From: Arthrobacter rhombi | GTDB lineage: Bacteria > Actinomycetota > Actinomycetes > Actinomycetales > Micrococcaceae | Reading direction: 5' to 3' | DNA: 64,000 nt | Assembly (NCBI RefSeq): GCF_900163545.1 | Contig: NZ_FUHW01000023.1 | Coordinates: 1-64,000 of the forward strand | Shown: piece by piece, positions 1 through 9,772 of the stretch | How positions within the stretch are numbered: position 1 is the stretch's first letter | Layout of the letters: every line of letters begins with the position of its first letter | Made by a program: the position numbers and the translations under genes | Notes under the pieces: model-generated | What the model saw: only the letters and a program-made list of their open reading frames with translations | What the model was told of the DNA's origin: nothing | Databases searched by the model: none

Positions 1-1347
1 GTCCCCACCCCCGCTGCCATGCCCCGTCCGCCGGCAGGACCACAATCCGCCAAGGCGGCCCCGGTGGTCCCCGCTCCCCCGGCCTATAGCAGCGATCTCG
101 ACGAAGCAGCGAAGTTCAGCCGCGTCACCGATGACGGCCATGTCTTCGTCATCGTCGAGGGCGAAGAATTCCCGGTCGGCCAGTATCCTGACGCCACACC
201 TGCCGAAGCGCTCGCCTATTTCGTGCGCAAACACGACGACGTCGTCAGCCAGCTGTTGCTGCTGGAACAGCGCGTGGCCGCCCACGCCCCCTCGACGGAT
301 ATGAATAAGACTCTCGACCACCTGCAGCAGCTGGTCACCGAACGGATCATGGTCGGGGATTTGGTGGCCCTGCAGACCCGTTTGGACGCTGCCCGTCAGG
401 AAGTCGCCGAACGCCAAAAGGCGGAACGCAAGACGCAGGAAGAGAACCGGGCCCGCGAATTGGCGGCCCGGGAGGCGATCGTCGTCGAAGCCGAGGAACT
501 CGCCGCCCAGGACCCGGCCACTGTCCAATGGAAACAGGGCAGCAACCGGATGAACGAGCTCTTCGAGCTGTGGAAGACAGCCCAGAAGAACGGTCCTCGT
601 CTGGGCCGTTCCACCGAAGATGGCCTGTGGAAGCGATTCCGTGGGGCCAGGACCACCTTTGACCGTCACCGTCGTGCTTTCTTCTCGCGACTTGATGCGG
701 ATAACTCCGAAGCCAAACGCGTCAAGGAAGATTTGATCTCCCGCGCCGAAGCCCTCTCGGGTTCTACCGACTGGGGACAGACCGCAGGAGAATACCGCCG
801 GCTGATGGATGAGTGGAAGGCCTCCAAGCGGGCCTCCCGTAAGGACGACGACGCCCTCTGGGCTCGCTTCCGCGCCGCCCAGGACGTCTTCTTCAACGCC
901 CGTTCGCAGGCCAACGAGGAGCTGGACCAGGAATTCGAGGAGAACCTCACCGTCAAGGAGAAGATCCTCGCCGAGGCCCGCGCGCTGCTGCCGATCAAGG
1001 ATCTGGCAGCTGCCAAGAAGGCCTTCGAACCGATCCGAGATCGGTGGGAGGCTGCCGGCAAGGTGCCGCGTTCGGCCATGCAACGCATGGAAGGCGGGAT
1101 GCGCACGGTCGAGGATGCCCTGCGTGGTGCCGAGGATGAGAAATGGCGCCGCTCCAACCCGGAGACCAAGGCCCGCTCCAACAGCATGCTCACCCAACTC
1201 GAGGACACCATCGCCGAGCTGGAGACCGAACTCGAAACCGCTCGGGCTTCGGGGGACGACCGCCGGATCAAGAAGGCGGAGGAAGCCCTGTCGGCCCGTC
1301 GCGCCTGGTTCGAAACACTGCAGGAATCTGCTCAGGACTTCGAGTAG
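1..1347 (+). CDS. DUF349 domain-containing protein, 5' partial
   Basis: The frame is open to the left edge of the window, so the true start probably lies upstream; the first in-frame ATG is at 19. The visible part begins with a proline/alanine-rich segment, then a short globular region, then long charged, helix-forming repeats rich in Trp, Glu, Arg and Lys (W-K at regular spacing, for example WKRFRGARTTF and WARFRAAQDVFF). These are typical DUF349 repeats, followed by a C-terminal coiled coil. DUF349 proteins are widespread in actinobacteria and their biochemical role is not established. In Micrococcaceae the gene usually sits beside rel, as it does here. A strong terminator follows at 1415. 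Confidence 0.85.
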   Translation, partial: VPTPAAMPRPPAGPQSAKAAPVVPAPPAYSSDLDEAAKFSRVTDDGHVFVIVEGEEFPVGQYPDATPAEALAYFVRKHDDVVSQLLLLEQRVAAHAPSTDMNKTLDHLQQLVTERIMVGDLVALQTRLDAARQEVAERQKAERKTQEENRARELAAREAIVVEAEELAAQDPATVQWKQGSNRMNELFELWKTAQKNGPRLGRSTEDGLWKRFRGARTTFDRHRRAFFSRLDADNSEAKRVKEDLISRAEALSGSTDWGQTAGEYRRLMDEWKASKRASRKDDDALWARFRAAQDVFFNARSQANEELDQEFEENLTVKEKILAEARALLPIKDLAAAKKAFEPIRDRWEAAGKVPRSAMQRMEGGMRTVEDALRGAEDEKWRRSNPETKARSNSMLTQLEDTIAELETELETARASGDDRRIKKAEEALSARRAWFETLQESAQDFE

Positions 1348-1414
1348 GCTCCCACGCGCAGCTAGCGCCTCGTGACCCCGGGCGGTTTCCGAGGCACCAG
1401 GACGGAACGCTGAA

Positions 1415-1458
1415 GGGCCGGGCACCAGTATCCACAGACTGGTACCCGGCCCTTTTGT
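1415..1458 (+). terminator. Rho-independent terminator of the DUF349 gene
   Basis: Two 15-base arms, GGGCCGGGCACCAGT and ACTGGTACCCGGCCC, pair with one C-A mismatch around an 8-base loop and are followed by TTTTGTT. It lies 68 bases after the DUF349 stop and just before the next + strand start at 1488. Confidence 0.85.
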
Positions 1459-1487
1459 TCTCGGTAGCCCTTTGCCACAGTTGGTTC

Positions 1488-2087
1488 ATGATCGATCCCA
1501 CCGAGGCAACCGACGGCACCGTGCTCCTGCAACCGGGCAGACCCTTCGCCACACCAGAGCTGATGGTGCTCTCGCATGAGGGGGTTATCCGTCAGGTACT
1601 GCCCGGAACCTTCGTCTGCTCCGTCGTCGAGGACACCCCGGGGTTACGCGCCACCGCGGTGGCCACCCTCGCCGGCCCACGGCTCCTGGAGGTCGCCGTC
1701 ATCGGGCGGCTGACTGCGGCCTGGGTCCATGGTTTCCATCCGGCACCGGACACCCTTGAACTGCTGGTCTCCAGGTTCCACCGCATCCCGTTGCACCGTG
1801 GTCAGGTGCGGCTGGCGCTCCATGAGTGCGTGCTCGAGCCGACGGAGGTCGATGAACGTTTCAGGATGCCGGTGACAACACCGATCCGCACGGGACTGGA
1901 TCTTGCCTTCCATAGTGAACCGGCAGTGGCGCGCCGGGTCATCAGCCGCCTGATCGCTGCGCGCAGCGGTGCCTGCACTCGGGATGAACTGTTGGCCGCC
2001 ATCGAAGCCACGGGGCGCCGACCTGGCAAACGTGCGGCCTGGGATCTGGTCCAGGGGTTGCCGTCGCTGGCTGCCGTGCCCCGATGA
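1488..2087 (+). CDS. Possible AbiEi-type antitoxin-like protein (199 aa)
   Basis: I chose the ATG at 1488, which follows the terminator directly; the frame is open further upstream but only through non-coding-looking sequence. The protein has a middle region with the pattern 'ATAVATLAGPRLLEVAVIGRLTAAWVHG' style alternation (quoted loosely) and a later TPIRTGLDLAF segment. This resembles the C-terminal domain of the AbiEi-type proteins common in actinobacteria (tAAWlhG ... TtP.RTalDLA). No toxin gene is adjacent: the neighbour is rel on the opposite strand, ending 26 bases away. It is therefore more likely an orphan member than half of a toxin-antitoxin pair. The family assignment is tentative. 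Confidence 0.6.
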   Translation: MIDPTEATDGTVLLQPGRPFATPELMVLSHEGVIRQVLPGTFVCSVVEDTPGLRATAVATLAGPRLLEVAVIGRLTAAWVHGFHPAPDTLELLVSRFHRIPLHRGQVRLALHECVLEPTEVDERFRMPVTTPIRTGLDLAFHSEPAVARRVISRLIAARSGACTRDELLAAIEATGRRPGKRAAWDLVQGLPSLAAVPR

Positions 2088-2112
2088 GGTTCCGGGCACC
2101 CACCGTCCCCGC

Positions 2113-4437
2113 CTATTTGCGGCGTCGCCCTTCGGAGGTCCGGTAGACGTCGTAGACACCATCGATCCTTCGGACCGCGTTCAAGACGTGATTCAGATAT
2201 TTGGGATCACCCATCTCGAAGGAGAACCTGGAGGTCGCTACCCGGTCTTTGCCGGTCACCACACTGGCCGAGAGAATGTTGACCTGATTATCCGAGAGCA
2301 CCTTGGTGACATCGGAGAGCAACGATTTTCGGTCCAGCGCCTCAGCTTGGATCTCCACGAGGAACACGCTGGATTGTGTGGGAGCCCACCTGACGTCGAC
2401 CAGCCGTTCGGCCTGATCGCCCAGCGCCTGCAGATTCGCGCAGTCAGCGCGGTGCACCGAAATCCCCGAACCCCGGGTGACGAAACCACGGATGGCATCC
2501 GGTGGCACCGGTGTGCAGCAGCGAGCCAGTTTGGCCATCACATCCCCTGCCCCGGCCACCACCACCCCGGCATCATGGGTCTGTCGTGAGGTGCCAGGGG
2601 TGAACGAGGGGGTCTCGTCGAAGTCGGCTTCATGCGGGTGGGTCGGCCCCACCAGGGCCTGCAGATGTTCGATGACGTTCTGTGCCGAGGTGTGCCCGTC
2701 ACCTACCGCCGCGTACATGGCGGCGATATCGGAATGCCGCAACTGCTGCGCGACGGCGGTGAGCGTATCGTGCGTCATCAGTTTTTGCAGCGGCAAGTTA
2801 TTCTTGCGCAGCGCCTTCGTGAGCTGGTCCTTGCCCTTATCGATGGCCTCTTCGCGGCGTTCCTTGGTGAACCATTGGCGGATCTTGTTCCGTGCCCGCG
2901 GACTCTTGACGAACCCCTGCCAGTCCTGGCTGGGGCCGGCGCCTTCGGCCTTGGAGGTGAAGACCTCCACCCAGTCCCCGTGGTGAAGTTCGCTGTTCAG
3001 GGGGACGAGTTTGCCGTTGACCCGGGCGCCGATGGTGCGGTGGCCGACCTCGGTGTGGACGGCGTAGGCGAAGTCCACGGGAGTGGACCCGGCAGGAAGG
3101 GCCATCACCTCGCCCTTGGGGGTGAAGACGAAGACCTCTGCCGCGTTGATCTCGAAGCGCAACGAGTCCAAGAACTCGCTGGGGTCACGGGTTTCCTGCT
3201 GCCAGTCCATGACACTGCGGAGCCAGTTGAGGTCCTGGCCGTCCTGGCCGACGGCCTTGGTTTTGGCGGCACCCGACTTGTACTTCCAGTGGGCGGCGAT
3301 CCCGTATTCGGCCCGCCGGTGCATGTCGTGGGTGCGGATCTGGATCTCGATGGGTTTTCCATCGGGCCCCACGACGGTGGTGTGCAGCGACTGATACATA
3401 TTGTATTTCGGCATCGCAATGTAGTCCTTGAAACGCCCGGGCAGGGGGTTCCAGCGGGCATGCAGGGTACCCAAGGTTGCATAGCATTCGCGCACGGAAT
3501 CGACCAGAACGCGGACACCCATCAGATCGTGGATGTCGTCGAACTCCTTCCCGCGCACCACCATCTTCTGGTAAATCGAATAGTAGTGTTTGGGCCGGCC
3601 GGTAATGGTCGCCCGGATGCGGGCCTGATGCAGGTCCTCGCCGATCAGCGTCCGGACGGTTGAGAGGTACTTTTCCCGTTCCGGGGTCCTGTCCCCCACC
3701 ATGCGGACAATTTCCTCATAGACCTTCGGATGCAAGGCCGCGAAGGAGAGGTCCTCAAGTTCCCATTTGATCGTGTTCATGCCCAGCCGGTGAGCCAGGG
3801 GAGCGAAGATTTCCAGGGTTTCGCGGGCCTTCTTGGCACTGGACTCGGGTGAGACGTAGCGCCAGGTTCTGGCGTTATGCAGTCGGTCGGCGAGTTTGAT
3901 CAGCAGGACCCGAATGTCACGGGCCATGGCAATGACCATTTTGCGAACTGTTTCGGCTTGGGCTGCGTCACCGAACTGGACCTTGTCCAGCTTGGTGACC
4001 CCATCGACGAGCATGGCTACCTCGTCACCGAATTCGCGGGCCAGGTCCTCCAATGAATAGTCGGTATCTTCGACCGTGTCATGGAGCAATGCCGCCGCGA
4101 GCGTGCTTCCGGTCATGCCCATTTCGGCCAGAATGGTGGCGACGGCCACCGGATGGGTGATGTAGGGATCGCCGCTTTTGCGTTTCTGATTCTCATGGCA
4201 GCGTTCGGCCACGGTGAAGGCACGAGTGATCAGATCCAGATCCTCGCGCGGGCTATTCGCCCTCACGGTACGTAGCAAGGGCTCCAGGATGGGCGGCTGT
4301 CCCGAGGTACTGCGACCGGCGAAACGGGCCAGCCGTGACATGGTCCCTCCGCGGCGGCGGGCTGCCGGCGGCGGTGTCGCCGGCTCCGCCGGCTGATCGG
4401 CCGCGTCGTTCGCTGCCCGGGCTGTGGGTTCCGCCAT
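2113..4437 (-). CDS. relA: Bifunctional (p)ppGpp synthetase/hydrolase (Rel/RSH)
   Basis: This 774-residue protein has the full long-RSH order: an HD hydrolase domain ([10 protein letters not shown] near 117-126), the RelA/SpoT synthetase domain ([10 protein letters not shown] and the [18 protein letters not shown] region, roughly 290-410), a TGS domain (about 445-510) and a C-terminal ACT domain (about 690-770). Retention of the HD motif argues for a bifunctional enzyme that both makes and degrades (p)ppGpp in the stringent response. The ATG at 4437 has GAGAGGA upstream. It is transcribed after secDF in the same direction, with a 156-base gap holding a hairpin. Confidence 0.96.
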   Translation of the reverse strand: MAEPTARAANDAADQPAEPATPPPAARRRGGTMSRLARFAGRSTSGQPPILEPLLRTVRANSPREDLDLITRAFTVAERCHENQKRKSGDPYITHPVAVATILAEMGMTGSTLAAALLHDTVEDTDYSLEDLAREFGDEVAMLVDGVTKLDKVQFGDAAQAETVRKMVIAMARDIRVLLIKLADRLHNARTWRYVSPESSAKKARETLEIFAPLAHRLGMNTIKWELEDLSFAALHPKVYEEIVRMVGDRTPEREKYLSTVRTLIGEDLHQARIRATITGRPKHYYSIYQKMVVRGKEFDDIHDLMGVRVLVDSVRECYATLGTLHARWNPLPGRFKDYIAMPKYNMYQSLHTTVVGPDGKPIEIQIRTHDMHRRAEYGIAAHWKYKSGAAKTKAVGQDGQDLNWLRSVMDWQQETRDPSEFLDSLRFEINAAEVFVFTPKGEVMALPAGSTPVDFAYAVHTEVGHRTIGARVNGKLVPLNSELHHGDWVEVFTSKAEGAGPSQDWQGFVKSPRARNKIRQWFTKERREEAIDKGKDQLTKALRKNNLPLQKLMTHDTLTAVAQQLRHSDIAAMYAAVGDGHTSAQNVIEHLQALVGPTHPHEADFDETPSFTPGTSRQTHDAGVVVAGAGDVMAKLARCCTPVPPDAIRGFVTRGSGISVHRADCANLQALGDQAERLVDVRWAPTQSSVFLVEIQAEALDRKSLLSDVTKVLSDNQVNILSASVVTGKDRVATSRFSFEMGDPKYLNHVLNAVRRIDGVYDVYRTSEGRRRK

Positions 4438-4491
4438 GGCAGGTCCTCTCGCTGTACCCGGTTCGCACTACGCTTCCGGGGCCTGGGTGAC

Positions 4492-4529
4492 GGGGAGGCC
4501 ACGAGCAGCTAACCGCCCGTGGCCCCTCC
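4492..4529 (-). terminator. Hairpin between secF and rel
   Basis: GGGGAGGCCACG (4492-4503) and CGTGGCCCCTCC (4518-4529) pair over 10 of 12 positions with a 14-base loop. There is no U-tract, so it may be a weak terminator or attenuator for the secDF transcript. Confidence 0.35.
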
Positions 4530-4593
4530 GTTCCTCAAGGTTATAGCACCCGCGGGCCTCTGCCGTCACTTTGGCGTCCCGGGGGATGACGAG

Positions 4594-5601
4594 TCAGCCG
4601 GCGGTGGCCGCCTGGGAATGCAGGTCTGCCCCGCGTTTGGCCAAAACCTTCTTATTGTGTTCGCGCACATCGGCCTCACCGTGACGCAGGACAGCGTAGA
4701 GCGGTGCCTGGATGAAGACGGTGCACAAGGTGCCCACGATGATGCCGACGAACAGTGCCAACGAGAGGTCCTTCAACGTGCCGGCCCCCAAGAGGTAGGA
4801 ACCGATGAACAGGATCGAGCCCACCGGGAGCACGGCGACGACCGAGGTGTTGATCGACCTGACCAGTGTCTGGTTCACCGCGAGGTTGATGTGCTCAATA
4901 TAGGTCCGATCCGTTTGTTCGAACGTATGCGCGGTGTTTTCCCGGATCTTGTCGAAGACCACCACGGTGTCATAGAGCGAATAACTCAGGATCGTCAGGA
5001 AGCCGATGATCGCACTGGGGGTGACTTCGAAGCCCGAGAGGGCGTAGATCCCGGCGGTGATGATCACCACCGTGAACAACCCGATGATTGCTGCCAGCGA
5101 CATCTTCCAGGTGCGGAAGTACACCGCCATCAACAGGGCTACCAGAACGACGAACGCGATCAGGCCCAACAGTGCCTGCTTGGACACGTCGGCGCCCCAG
5201 GAAGGCCCCACGAAGGAGGAGGTCACCTCGGAGTCGGAGACCCCATAGGCATCCGCCAAGGCGTCACCGGCCTTGAGGGTCTGCTCGTTGGTCAGTCGCT
5301 CGGTCTGGACCCGCATGGTGTTGGCGGCGATGTTCGTGACGGTCGGCGCGTGGTCGGGGGCGATGGCCTTGATGGCCTCTTCGCCGACCTTGGGGTCGGT
5401 GTGTTTAACTTGCGAGATCGTGAATTCGGATCCACCGCTGAACTCGATGCCCAGGTTGAATCCGCCCTTGGCGATCGGAAGGATGATCGAGGCCAGGACC
5501 AGCACGGCAGCAATGGAAAACCAGAGTTTGCGTTTGGCGATGAACGGGTAGGACTTCTTACCCGTATAGAGCTCGTTGCCCCATGTTGCGAGATTAGGCA
5601 T
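4594..5601 (-). CDS. secF: Protein translocase subunit SecF
   Basis: SecF is part of the SecDF complex that uses the proton gradient to pull exported proteins through SecYEG. The 335-residue protein has a first membrane segment near 25-45, a periplasmic-type P1 domain and a block of five C-terminal membrane segments, including the conserved ATIIGFLTILSYSLYDTVV-like stretch (here AIIGFLTILSYSLYDTVVV). The start is set by the ATG at 5601, which overlaps the secD stop by 8 bases. A longer frame exists upstream, but only inside secD. The C-terminus is short and basic. Confidence 0.96.
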   Translation of the reverse strand: MPNLATWGNELYTGKKSYPFIAKRKLWFSIAAVLVLASIILPIAKGGFNLGIEFSGGSEFTISQVKHTDPKVGEEAIKAIAPDHAPTVTNIAANTMRVQTERLTNEQTLKAGDALADAYGVSDSEVTSSFVGPSWGADVSKQALLGLIAFVVLVALLMAVYFRTWKMSLAAIIGLFTVVIITAGIYALSGFEVTPSAIIGFLTILSYSLYDTVVVFDKIRENTAHTFEQTDRTYIEHINLAVNQTLVRSINTSVVAVLPVGSILFIGSYLLGAGTLKDLSLALFVGIIVGTLCTVFIQAPLYAVLRHGEADVREHNKKVLAKRGADLHSQAATAG

Positions 5602-7312
5602 TATCGTCTTCCTTCGTCGCGACTGACTGGGAGTCCGTGGACCGCGATGCGGCTTGCTTACGTTCGGCGATGGTCTGCCGTCGGACGGCTTCCTTGGAGG
5701 CACCGGCATTTCGTTTGGCCGCGCTGGGTGTCGGCCGGAATTCCCTGATCCGTCCGGCCCCCTTATAGAGCGGTTCGGCGCCCAAGAGCGACGGATCCAA
5801 ACCGGAGAGGCGGTGTCCTTCGCCGAAGAATCGGGTTTGGGCCAGAATCTGCAGCATGGGGTGGGTGAACAGGAACACGACGATAAGGTCGGCGATCGCT
5901 GTCAGGCCCAGGGTGAAGGCGAAGCCCTTCACATTGCCCACGGCCACGACATAGAGCACGACGGCGGCCAACAGGTTGACCGCCTTGGAGGCGATGACCG
6001 TCTGTTTGGCGCGCTTCCACCCGGTTTCCACGGCTGACGGCAGACTTCTGCCATCACGGAGTTCGTCACGGACCCGCTCGAAGTACACGATGAACGAGTC
6101 CGCTGTGAGTCCGATGGCGACGATGATGCCGGCAATGCCGGCCAGGGAGAGCCGATAGTTTTGCGCCCACCCCAGTAGGACGATGGCCAGATAGGTCAGC
6201 ACGCCCGCCACCAGGAGGGAAACGATGGTCACCAGACCCAGCAGGCGGTACTGGAAGAAGGAGTAGACAGCGACCAGGGCCAAACCGATGATGCCGGCGA
6301 TCAGGCCCATCCGCAGTTGGTCGGAACCCAGGGTCGCAGAAATCTGTTGGTCGGACTGAATCTCGAAGCTGATCGGAAGTGCACCGTACTTGAGCTTCTC
6401 GGCGAGAGCCTTGGAGGATTCCTCGGTGAAGTTGCCACTGATTTCCGCTTTGCCGTTGCCGATCTGCGCATTGGCGGTCGGGGCGGTGAGGACTTGGCCA
6501 TCCAGGACGACGGCGAATTGGTGCTGGGGTCCCTGCATGGCAACCAGACGTTTGGTGACTTCACCGAACTTCTTGGCACCATCCGAGTTGAACTCGAGGT
6601 TGACGACCCATTTGCCGGTGTTGAACCCCTGATCTGAGGTCGACATCCCTGAGGTGGCATCGGCGATATCGGTTCCGGGAATGGCGACGGGCCCCAAAAT
6701 GTATTTGGCCTGCTGGTTGGGATCGCAGGAAATCATCGGAACGTCGGGATCGCCGTTCTCGATATTGGACTTCGTGGTTTCATCCGCGCAGTCGTAGGCC
6801 TCGAACTTCTTCATCAACTTGGCGTCGATCCAGTTCTCATCCGAGCCGTTCTTCGGCTTGGCCGTGGGCTGGGGCAGGTCGGCCTTCTTGGTGCGCTCAG
6901 CCTTGGGGGTGGCCTCCCACGTACCAGCAGCGATCACCGGGCGGAACTCCATGTTCGCCGAGGCTTGGATCAGTTCGCGGGTCTTTTCATCCGGGGATCC
7001 CGGCATGGAGACCACGACGTTGCGACCCGACTGGGTGGTGATCTCCGCTTCGGAGACACCGGAACCGTCAACACGCTGGCGAATGATCTTCACCGCTTGA
7101 TCCAGCTGTTCCTGGTTGATCTCCTGGTCCCCTTGGACCTTCGGGGACAGGATCATCTGTGTGCCGCCCTCCAAGTCCAGGGCAAGCTTCGGGGAGAAGG
7201 TCGATTGCTGGGTTGCGACGCCGCTGATCAACACTGCCGAAAGGGCGATGATCATGATGCCGAGCCACAACAGCGCGCGGCGCGCGTGTTTGATCGGGCC
7301 AGTGTTCTTCAT
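5594..7312 (-). CDS. secD: Protein translocase subunit SecD
   Basis: The 572-residue protein has an N-terminal membrane segment, a large extracytoplasmic region beginning with the conserved LALDLEGGTQ motif, and five or so C-terminal membrane helices containing GLTADSFIVYFERVRDE, the RND-type signature. A basic, Ala/Arg-rich cytoplasmic tail of about 80 residues follows. It works with SecF and YajC in preprotein export. The ATG at 7312 is preceded by GGAAG. secF starts inside its last codons, so the two are translationally coupled. Confidence 0.97.
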   Translation of the reverse strand: MKNTGPIKHARRALLWLGIMIIALSAVLISGVATQQSTFSPKLALDLEGGTQMILSPKVQGDQEINQEQLDQAVKIIRQRVDGSGVSEAEITTQSGRNVVVSMPGSPDEKTRELIQASANMEFRPVIAAGTWEATPKAERTKKADLPQPTAKPKNGSDENWIDAKLMKKFEAYDCADETTKSNIENGDPDVPMISCDPNQQAKYILGPVAIPGTDIADATSGMSTSDQGFNTGKWVVNLEFNSDGAKKFGEVTKRLVAMQGPQHQFAVVLDGQVLTAPTANAQIGNGKAEISGNFTEESSKALAEKLKYGALPISFEIQSDQQISATLGSDQLRMGLIAGIIGLALVAVYSFFQYRLLGLVTIVSLLVAGVLTYLAIVLLGWAQNYRLSLAGIAGIIVAIGLTADSFIVYFERVRDELRDGRSLPSAVETGWKRAKQTVIASKAVNLLAAVVLYVVAVGNVKGFAFTLGLTAIADLIVVFLFTHPMLQILAQTRFFGEGHRLSGLDPSLLGAEPLYKGAGRIREFRPTPSAAKRNAGASKEAVRRQTIAERKQAASRSTDSQSVATKEDDNA

Positions 7313-7405
7313 TATGGGACTTCCTGCTCAAGACGTCGCTCAAGGACGTCGGAGTACGGCAGAACGCGGCGTCGGCCCCCAGGGGAGGCCGACGCCGCGA
7401 TGCAT

Positions 7406-7822
7406 CTAGTCGTTCGGGTTCTTGCCTTCGCCATCAAGCCGGCGCAGGGTCTCCTCGGGAGTTTCTCCGGCGGGTGCCTCGGCATCGTCCATCGGGACAC
7501 CGGCGTCATTGCCGGACTCAGCGACGGGAACGACCTTGGCGATGGCCTGGGCGTGGACCGTGGCGGTGGTTCCGGGGGAGATTTCCAGAATGACCTTATT
7601 ATCGTCGGTGTCGATCCCCACCACCGTTCCGAACAGGCCGAAGTTGGTCATCACTTCGGAGCCAACGCTCAGCTGCGAACGCAGCTCTTGCTGCTTCTTC
7701 TGCGCCTTCTTGCGTCCGCGGAACATCATGAAGATGAGGAACGCAAAAGCCAAAATGAGGATCAGGGTCATCGGGTCGAAGCCCGCGGGCTGACCCGCCT
7801 GAGCGAATACGGTGGAGGTCAA
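7406..7822 (-). CDS. yajC: Preprotein translocase subunit YajC
   Basis: This 138-residue protein has a single N-terminal membrane helix at about 18-35, followed by the conserved basic RGRKKAQKKQQELRSQL segment and the MTNFGLFGTVVGID region of YajC. The tail is acidic and Glu-rich. YajC associates with SecDF at the membrane. The start is a TTG at 7822 with AGG nine bases upstream; the next ATG lies at the edge of the membrane helix and would leave almost no N-terminus. It lies 93 bases upstream of secD. Confidence 0.9.
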   Translation of the reverse strand: MTSTVFAQAGQPAGFDPMTLILILAFAFLIFMMFRGRKKAQKKQQELRSQLSVGSEVMTNFGLFGTVVGIDTDDNKVILEISPGTTATVHAQAIAKVVPVAESGNDAGVPMDDAEAPAGETPEETLRRLDGEGKNPND

Positions 7823-7952
7823 GAGTTACTACCTGTTTCTGTTCCGGGGACTTCCGCGCACGTTTTCGACAACGTCCACGGAGGGCAAGACACTATTGTA
7901 TAGGCCTATTCTGGACGTTCCGTGACTGTTGGCCCCTTCCCGGCAAGACGCA

Positions 7953-9029
7953 TCAGCTGGCTGAGGGGTTCTCCGTGGAGTCCTGACGGCCGAATTGGCC
8001 GCCCGGGGCATCGTATTGAACCGCTTGGGCCGGCACGGCCAACCCCAGATGTTCCCAGGCGGCCGGCATGGCGATTCGCCCGCGTGGCGTGCGCCCCAGG
8101 AGGCCCTCCCGCACCAGGAAGGGCTCGGCAACGGTCTCCACCGTTTCCATTTCCTGTCCCACGGCGATGGCCAGGGTCGACAGGCCCACCGGTCCGCCAC
8201 CGAACTTGGTGCACAGGGCTTCAAGGACGTTGCGGTCCATCCGGTCCAGCCCCCTGGAGTCGACCTCATACATGTCCAGTGCCGCGGAGGCGGCCCGGGC
8301 GTCGATCTGCTCAATCCCGTGGACCAGAGCCCAGTCACGGACGCGGCGGAGCAGGCGGTTGGAAATACGGGGTGTTCCCCGCGAACGCAGGGCAATCTCG
8401 GCGAAGGCAGCGGAATTAACTGACATATCCATGAGCATCGCTGAACGCCGCAACACCAATTCGAGTTCCTCGGTCGCGTAGAACTCCAAATGTCCGGTGA
8501 AGCCGAACCGGTCGCGTAAGGGCCCGGGCAGCAGGCCGGCGCGCGTGGTGGCCCCGACGAGAGTGAAGGACGGGATTTCCAGGGGGATCGCCGTGGCCCC
8601 TGCCCCCTTGCCCACAACAATATCCACCCGGAAGTCCTCCATGGCCATGTACAGCATTTCCTCGGCTGGACGGCTCATGCGGTGGATCTCATCCAAAAAT
8701 AGCACCTCGCCTTCGGTCAGCGAGGAGAGGATGGCTGCCAGGTCCCCGGCATGTTGAATGGCGGGACCGGAGCTGATGCGCAGCGGGGCGTTCATTTCTG
8801 CTGCGATGATCATGGCCAACGTGGTCTTGCCCAGCCCTGGGGGGCCGGAGAGCAGAACATGGTCGGCTGCCCGTTCGCGGATCCGCGAGGCTTCCAGGAC
8901 CAGGGATAGTTGTTGCCTGACCCGGGGTTGGCCCACGAAGTCATGGAGGTTCTTCGGGCGCAGTGCCGACTCGAGCGCCCGCTCCTCCGGCTCCGAGGTG
9001 GAGGCGGTGATCTGCTGGTTCTCGGTCAT
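7953..9029 (-). CDS. ruvB: Holliday junction branch migration ATPase RuvB
   Basis: The 358-residue RuvB shows Walker A GPPGLGKT (62-69), Walker B FLDEIHR (111-117), a sensor-like VGATTRAG and a C-terminal winged-helix DNA-binding domain. It drives branch migration with RuvA during recombination repair. It ends with a short extra tail of about 15 residues compared with minimal homologues. It starts 9 bases after the ruvA stop, so the two are co-transcribed. Confidence 0.97.
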   Translation of the reverse strand: MTENQQITASTSEPEERALESALRPKNLHDFVGQPRVRQQLSLVLEASRIRERAADHVLLSGPPGLGKTTLAMIIAAEMNAPLRISSGPAIQHAGDLAAILSSLTEGEVLFLDEIHRMSRPAEEMLYMAMEDFRVDIVVGKGAGATAIPLEIPSFTLVGATTRAGLLPGPLRDRFGFTGHLEFYATEELELVLRRSAMLMDMSVNSAAFAEIALRSRGTPRISNRLLRRVRDWALVHGIEQIDARAASAALDMYEVDSRGLDRMDRNVLEALCTKFGGGPVGLSTLAIAVGQEMETVETVAEPFLVREGLLGRTPRGRIAMPAAWEHLGLAVPAQAVQYDAPGGQFGRQDSTENPSAS

Positions 9030-9038
9030 GGTTCTAGC

Positions 9039-9662
9039 CTATCGCCCGCCGGTTGAGGCGCCACGACCGAGATCGCGCAACACGGATTTGAGGATGGTGC
9101 CCACCTGGCCGGTGGCCACGAGCCCGGGTTCGGCCTTCTCGGTGGCCACCACCGCCTTGTCGGCATCCTTTTCCGACCAGCCCAACCCGGTCAAGGCCTG
9201 GAGCACCTGGTCCTTCCACGCTGGCAGGGCGGTACCCTGCGGTGTCGTGGTGGATTCGCCCGTGGGCGTGAGCTTTCCGGCCAACTCCAGGACGATGCGT
9301 TGGGCCCCTTTGGGGCCGATTCCAGGAACCCGGGAAAAAGCCTTGGCGTCCCCCTCCGAGGCGGCCACCCTGACGTCTTCGGGAGTATGGACCGCCAAAA
9401 CCGCCAACGCCAGCCGCGGACCGATCCCTGCCACGGAGAGCAGGACCTCGAAGACTTCGCGCTCCCCCGCTTCGGCAAATCCGAAGAGCGTCATCGAGTC
9501 CTCGCGGACCACCATCGAGGTGTGGACTACTGCCTCTCGGCCCACGTGCAGCCCGGACAGGGTCTGCGGGGTGGCCTGGATGAGCATCCCGAAACCTGAG
9601 ACCTCAATGACGGCACTGTTGAGGGCCACGTGGCTCACCACACCCTTAAGCGAACTGATCAT
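9039..9662 (-). CDS. ruvA: Holliday junction branch migration protein RuvA
   Basis: The 207-residue protein begins with the typical MISSLKGVV OB-fold, has two helix-hairpin-helix motifs (VAGIGPRLALAVL and VPGIGPKGAQRIV) and the flexible C-terminal domain that contacts RuvB. I chose the ATG at 9662, with GGAAG eight bases upstream, over a start 17 codons earlier that lacks homology. A LexA-like site lies in the ruvC-ruvA gap, so ruvAB may have its own SOS promoter. Confidence 0.96.
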   Translation of the reverse strand: MISSLKGVVSHVALNSAVIEVSGFGMLIQATPQTLSGLHVGREAVVHTSMVVREDSMTLFGFAEAGEREVFEVLLSVAGIGPRLALAVLAVHTPEDVRVAASEGDAKAFSRVPGIGPKGAQRIVLELAGKLTPTGESTTTPQGTALPAWKDQVLQALTGLGWSEKDADKAVVATEKAEPGLVATGQVGTILKSVLRDLGRGASTGGR

Positions 9663-9713
9663 TAAAAGACTTCCTCCGGCGTCGTTCTGGTATCGGCGAC
9701 CGCAACACGGCAT

Positions 9714-9729
9714 CCGAACATATCTACGA
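9714..9729 (-). promoter_or_regulatory. Candidate LexA (SOS) box upstream of ruvAB
   Basis: On the + strand CCGAACATATCTACGA matches the actinobacterial SOS palindrome (CGAAC-N4-GTTCG) perfectly in one arm and at 3 of 5 positions in the other. It lies 52 bases upstream of the ruvA start and just downstream of a TAAGGT sequence that could serve as a -10. ruvAB is a classic SOS target. The second arm is imperfect, so this is a candidate only. Confidence 0.45.
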
Positions 9730-9772
9730 ATACCTTACCTGCTGGCCTATGATTCCGGGCCCAGCGACTCGG

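Noticed and set aside
1488-2087. A type IV toxin-antitoxin module
   Set aside because: Only an antitoxin-like protein is seen; both neighbours (DUF349 and rel) are housekeeping genes, so there is no toxin partner.
4519-5748. A 409-codon open frame on the + strand
   Set aside because: Antisense to secF, which is certain; the frame is His/Asp/Gly-rich noise.
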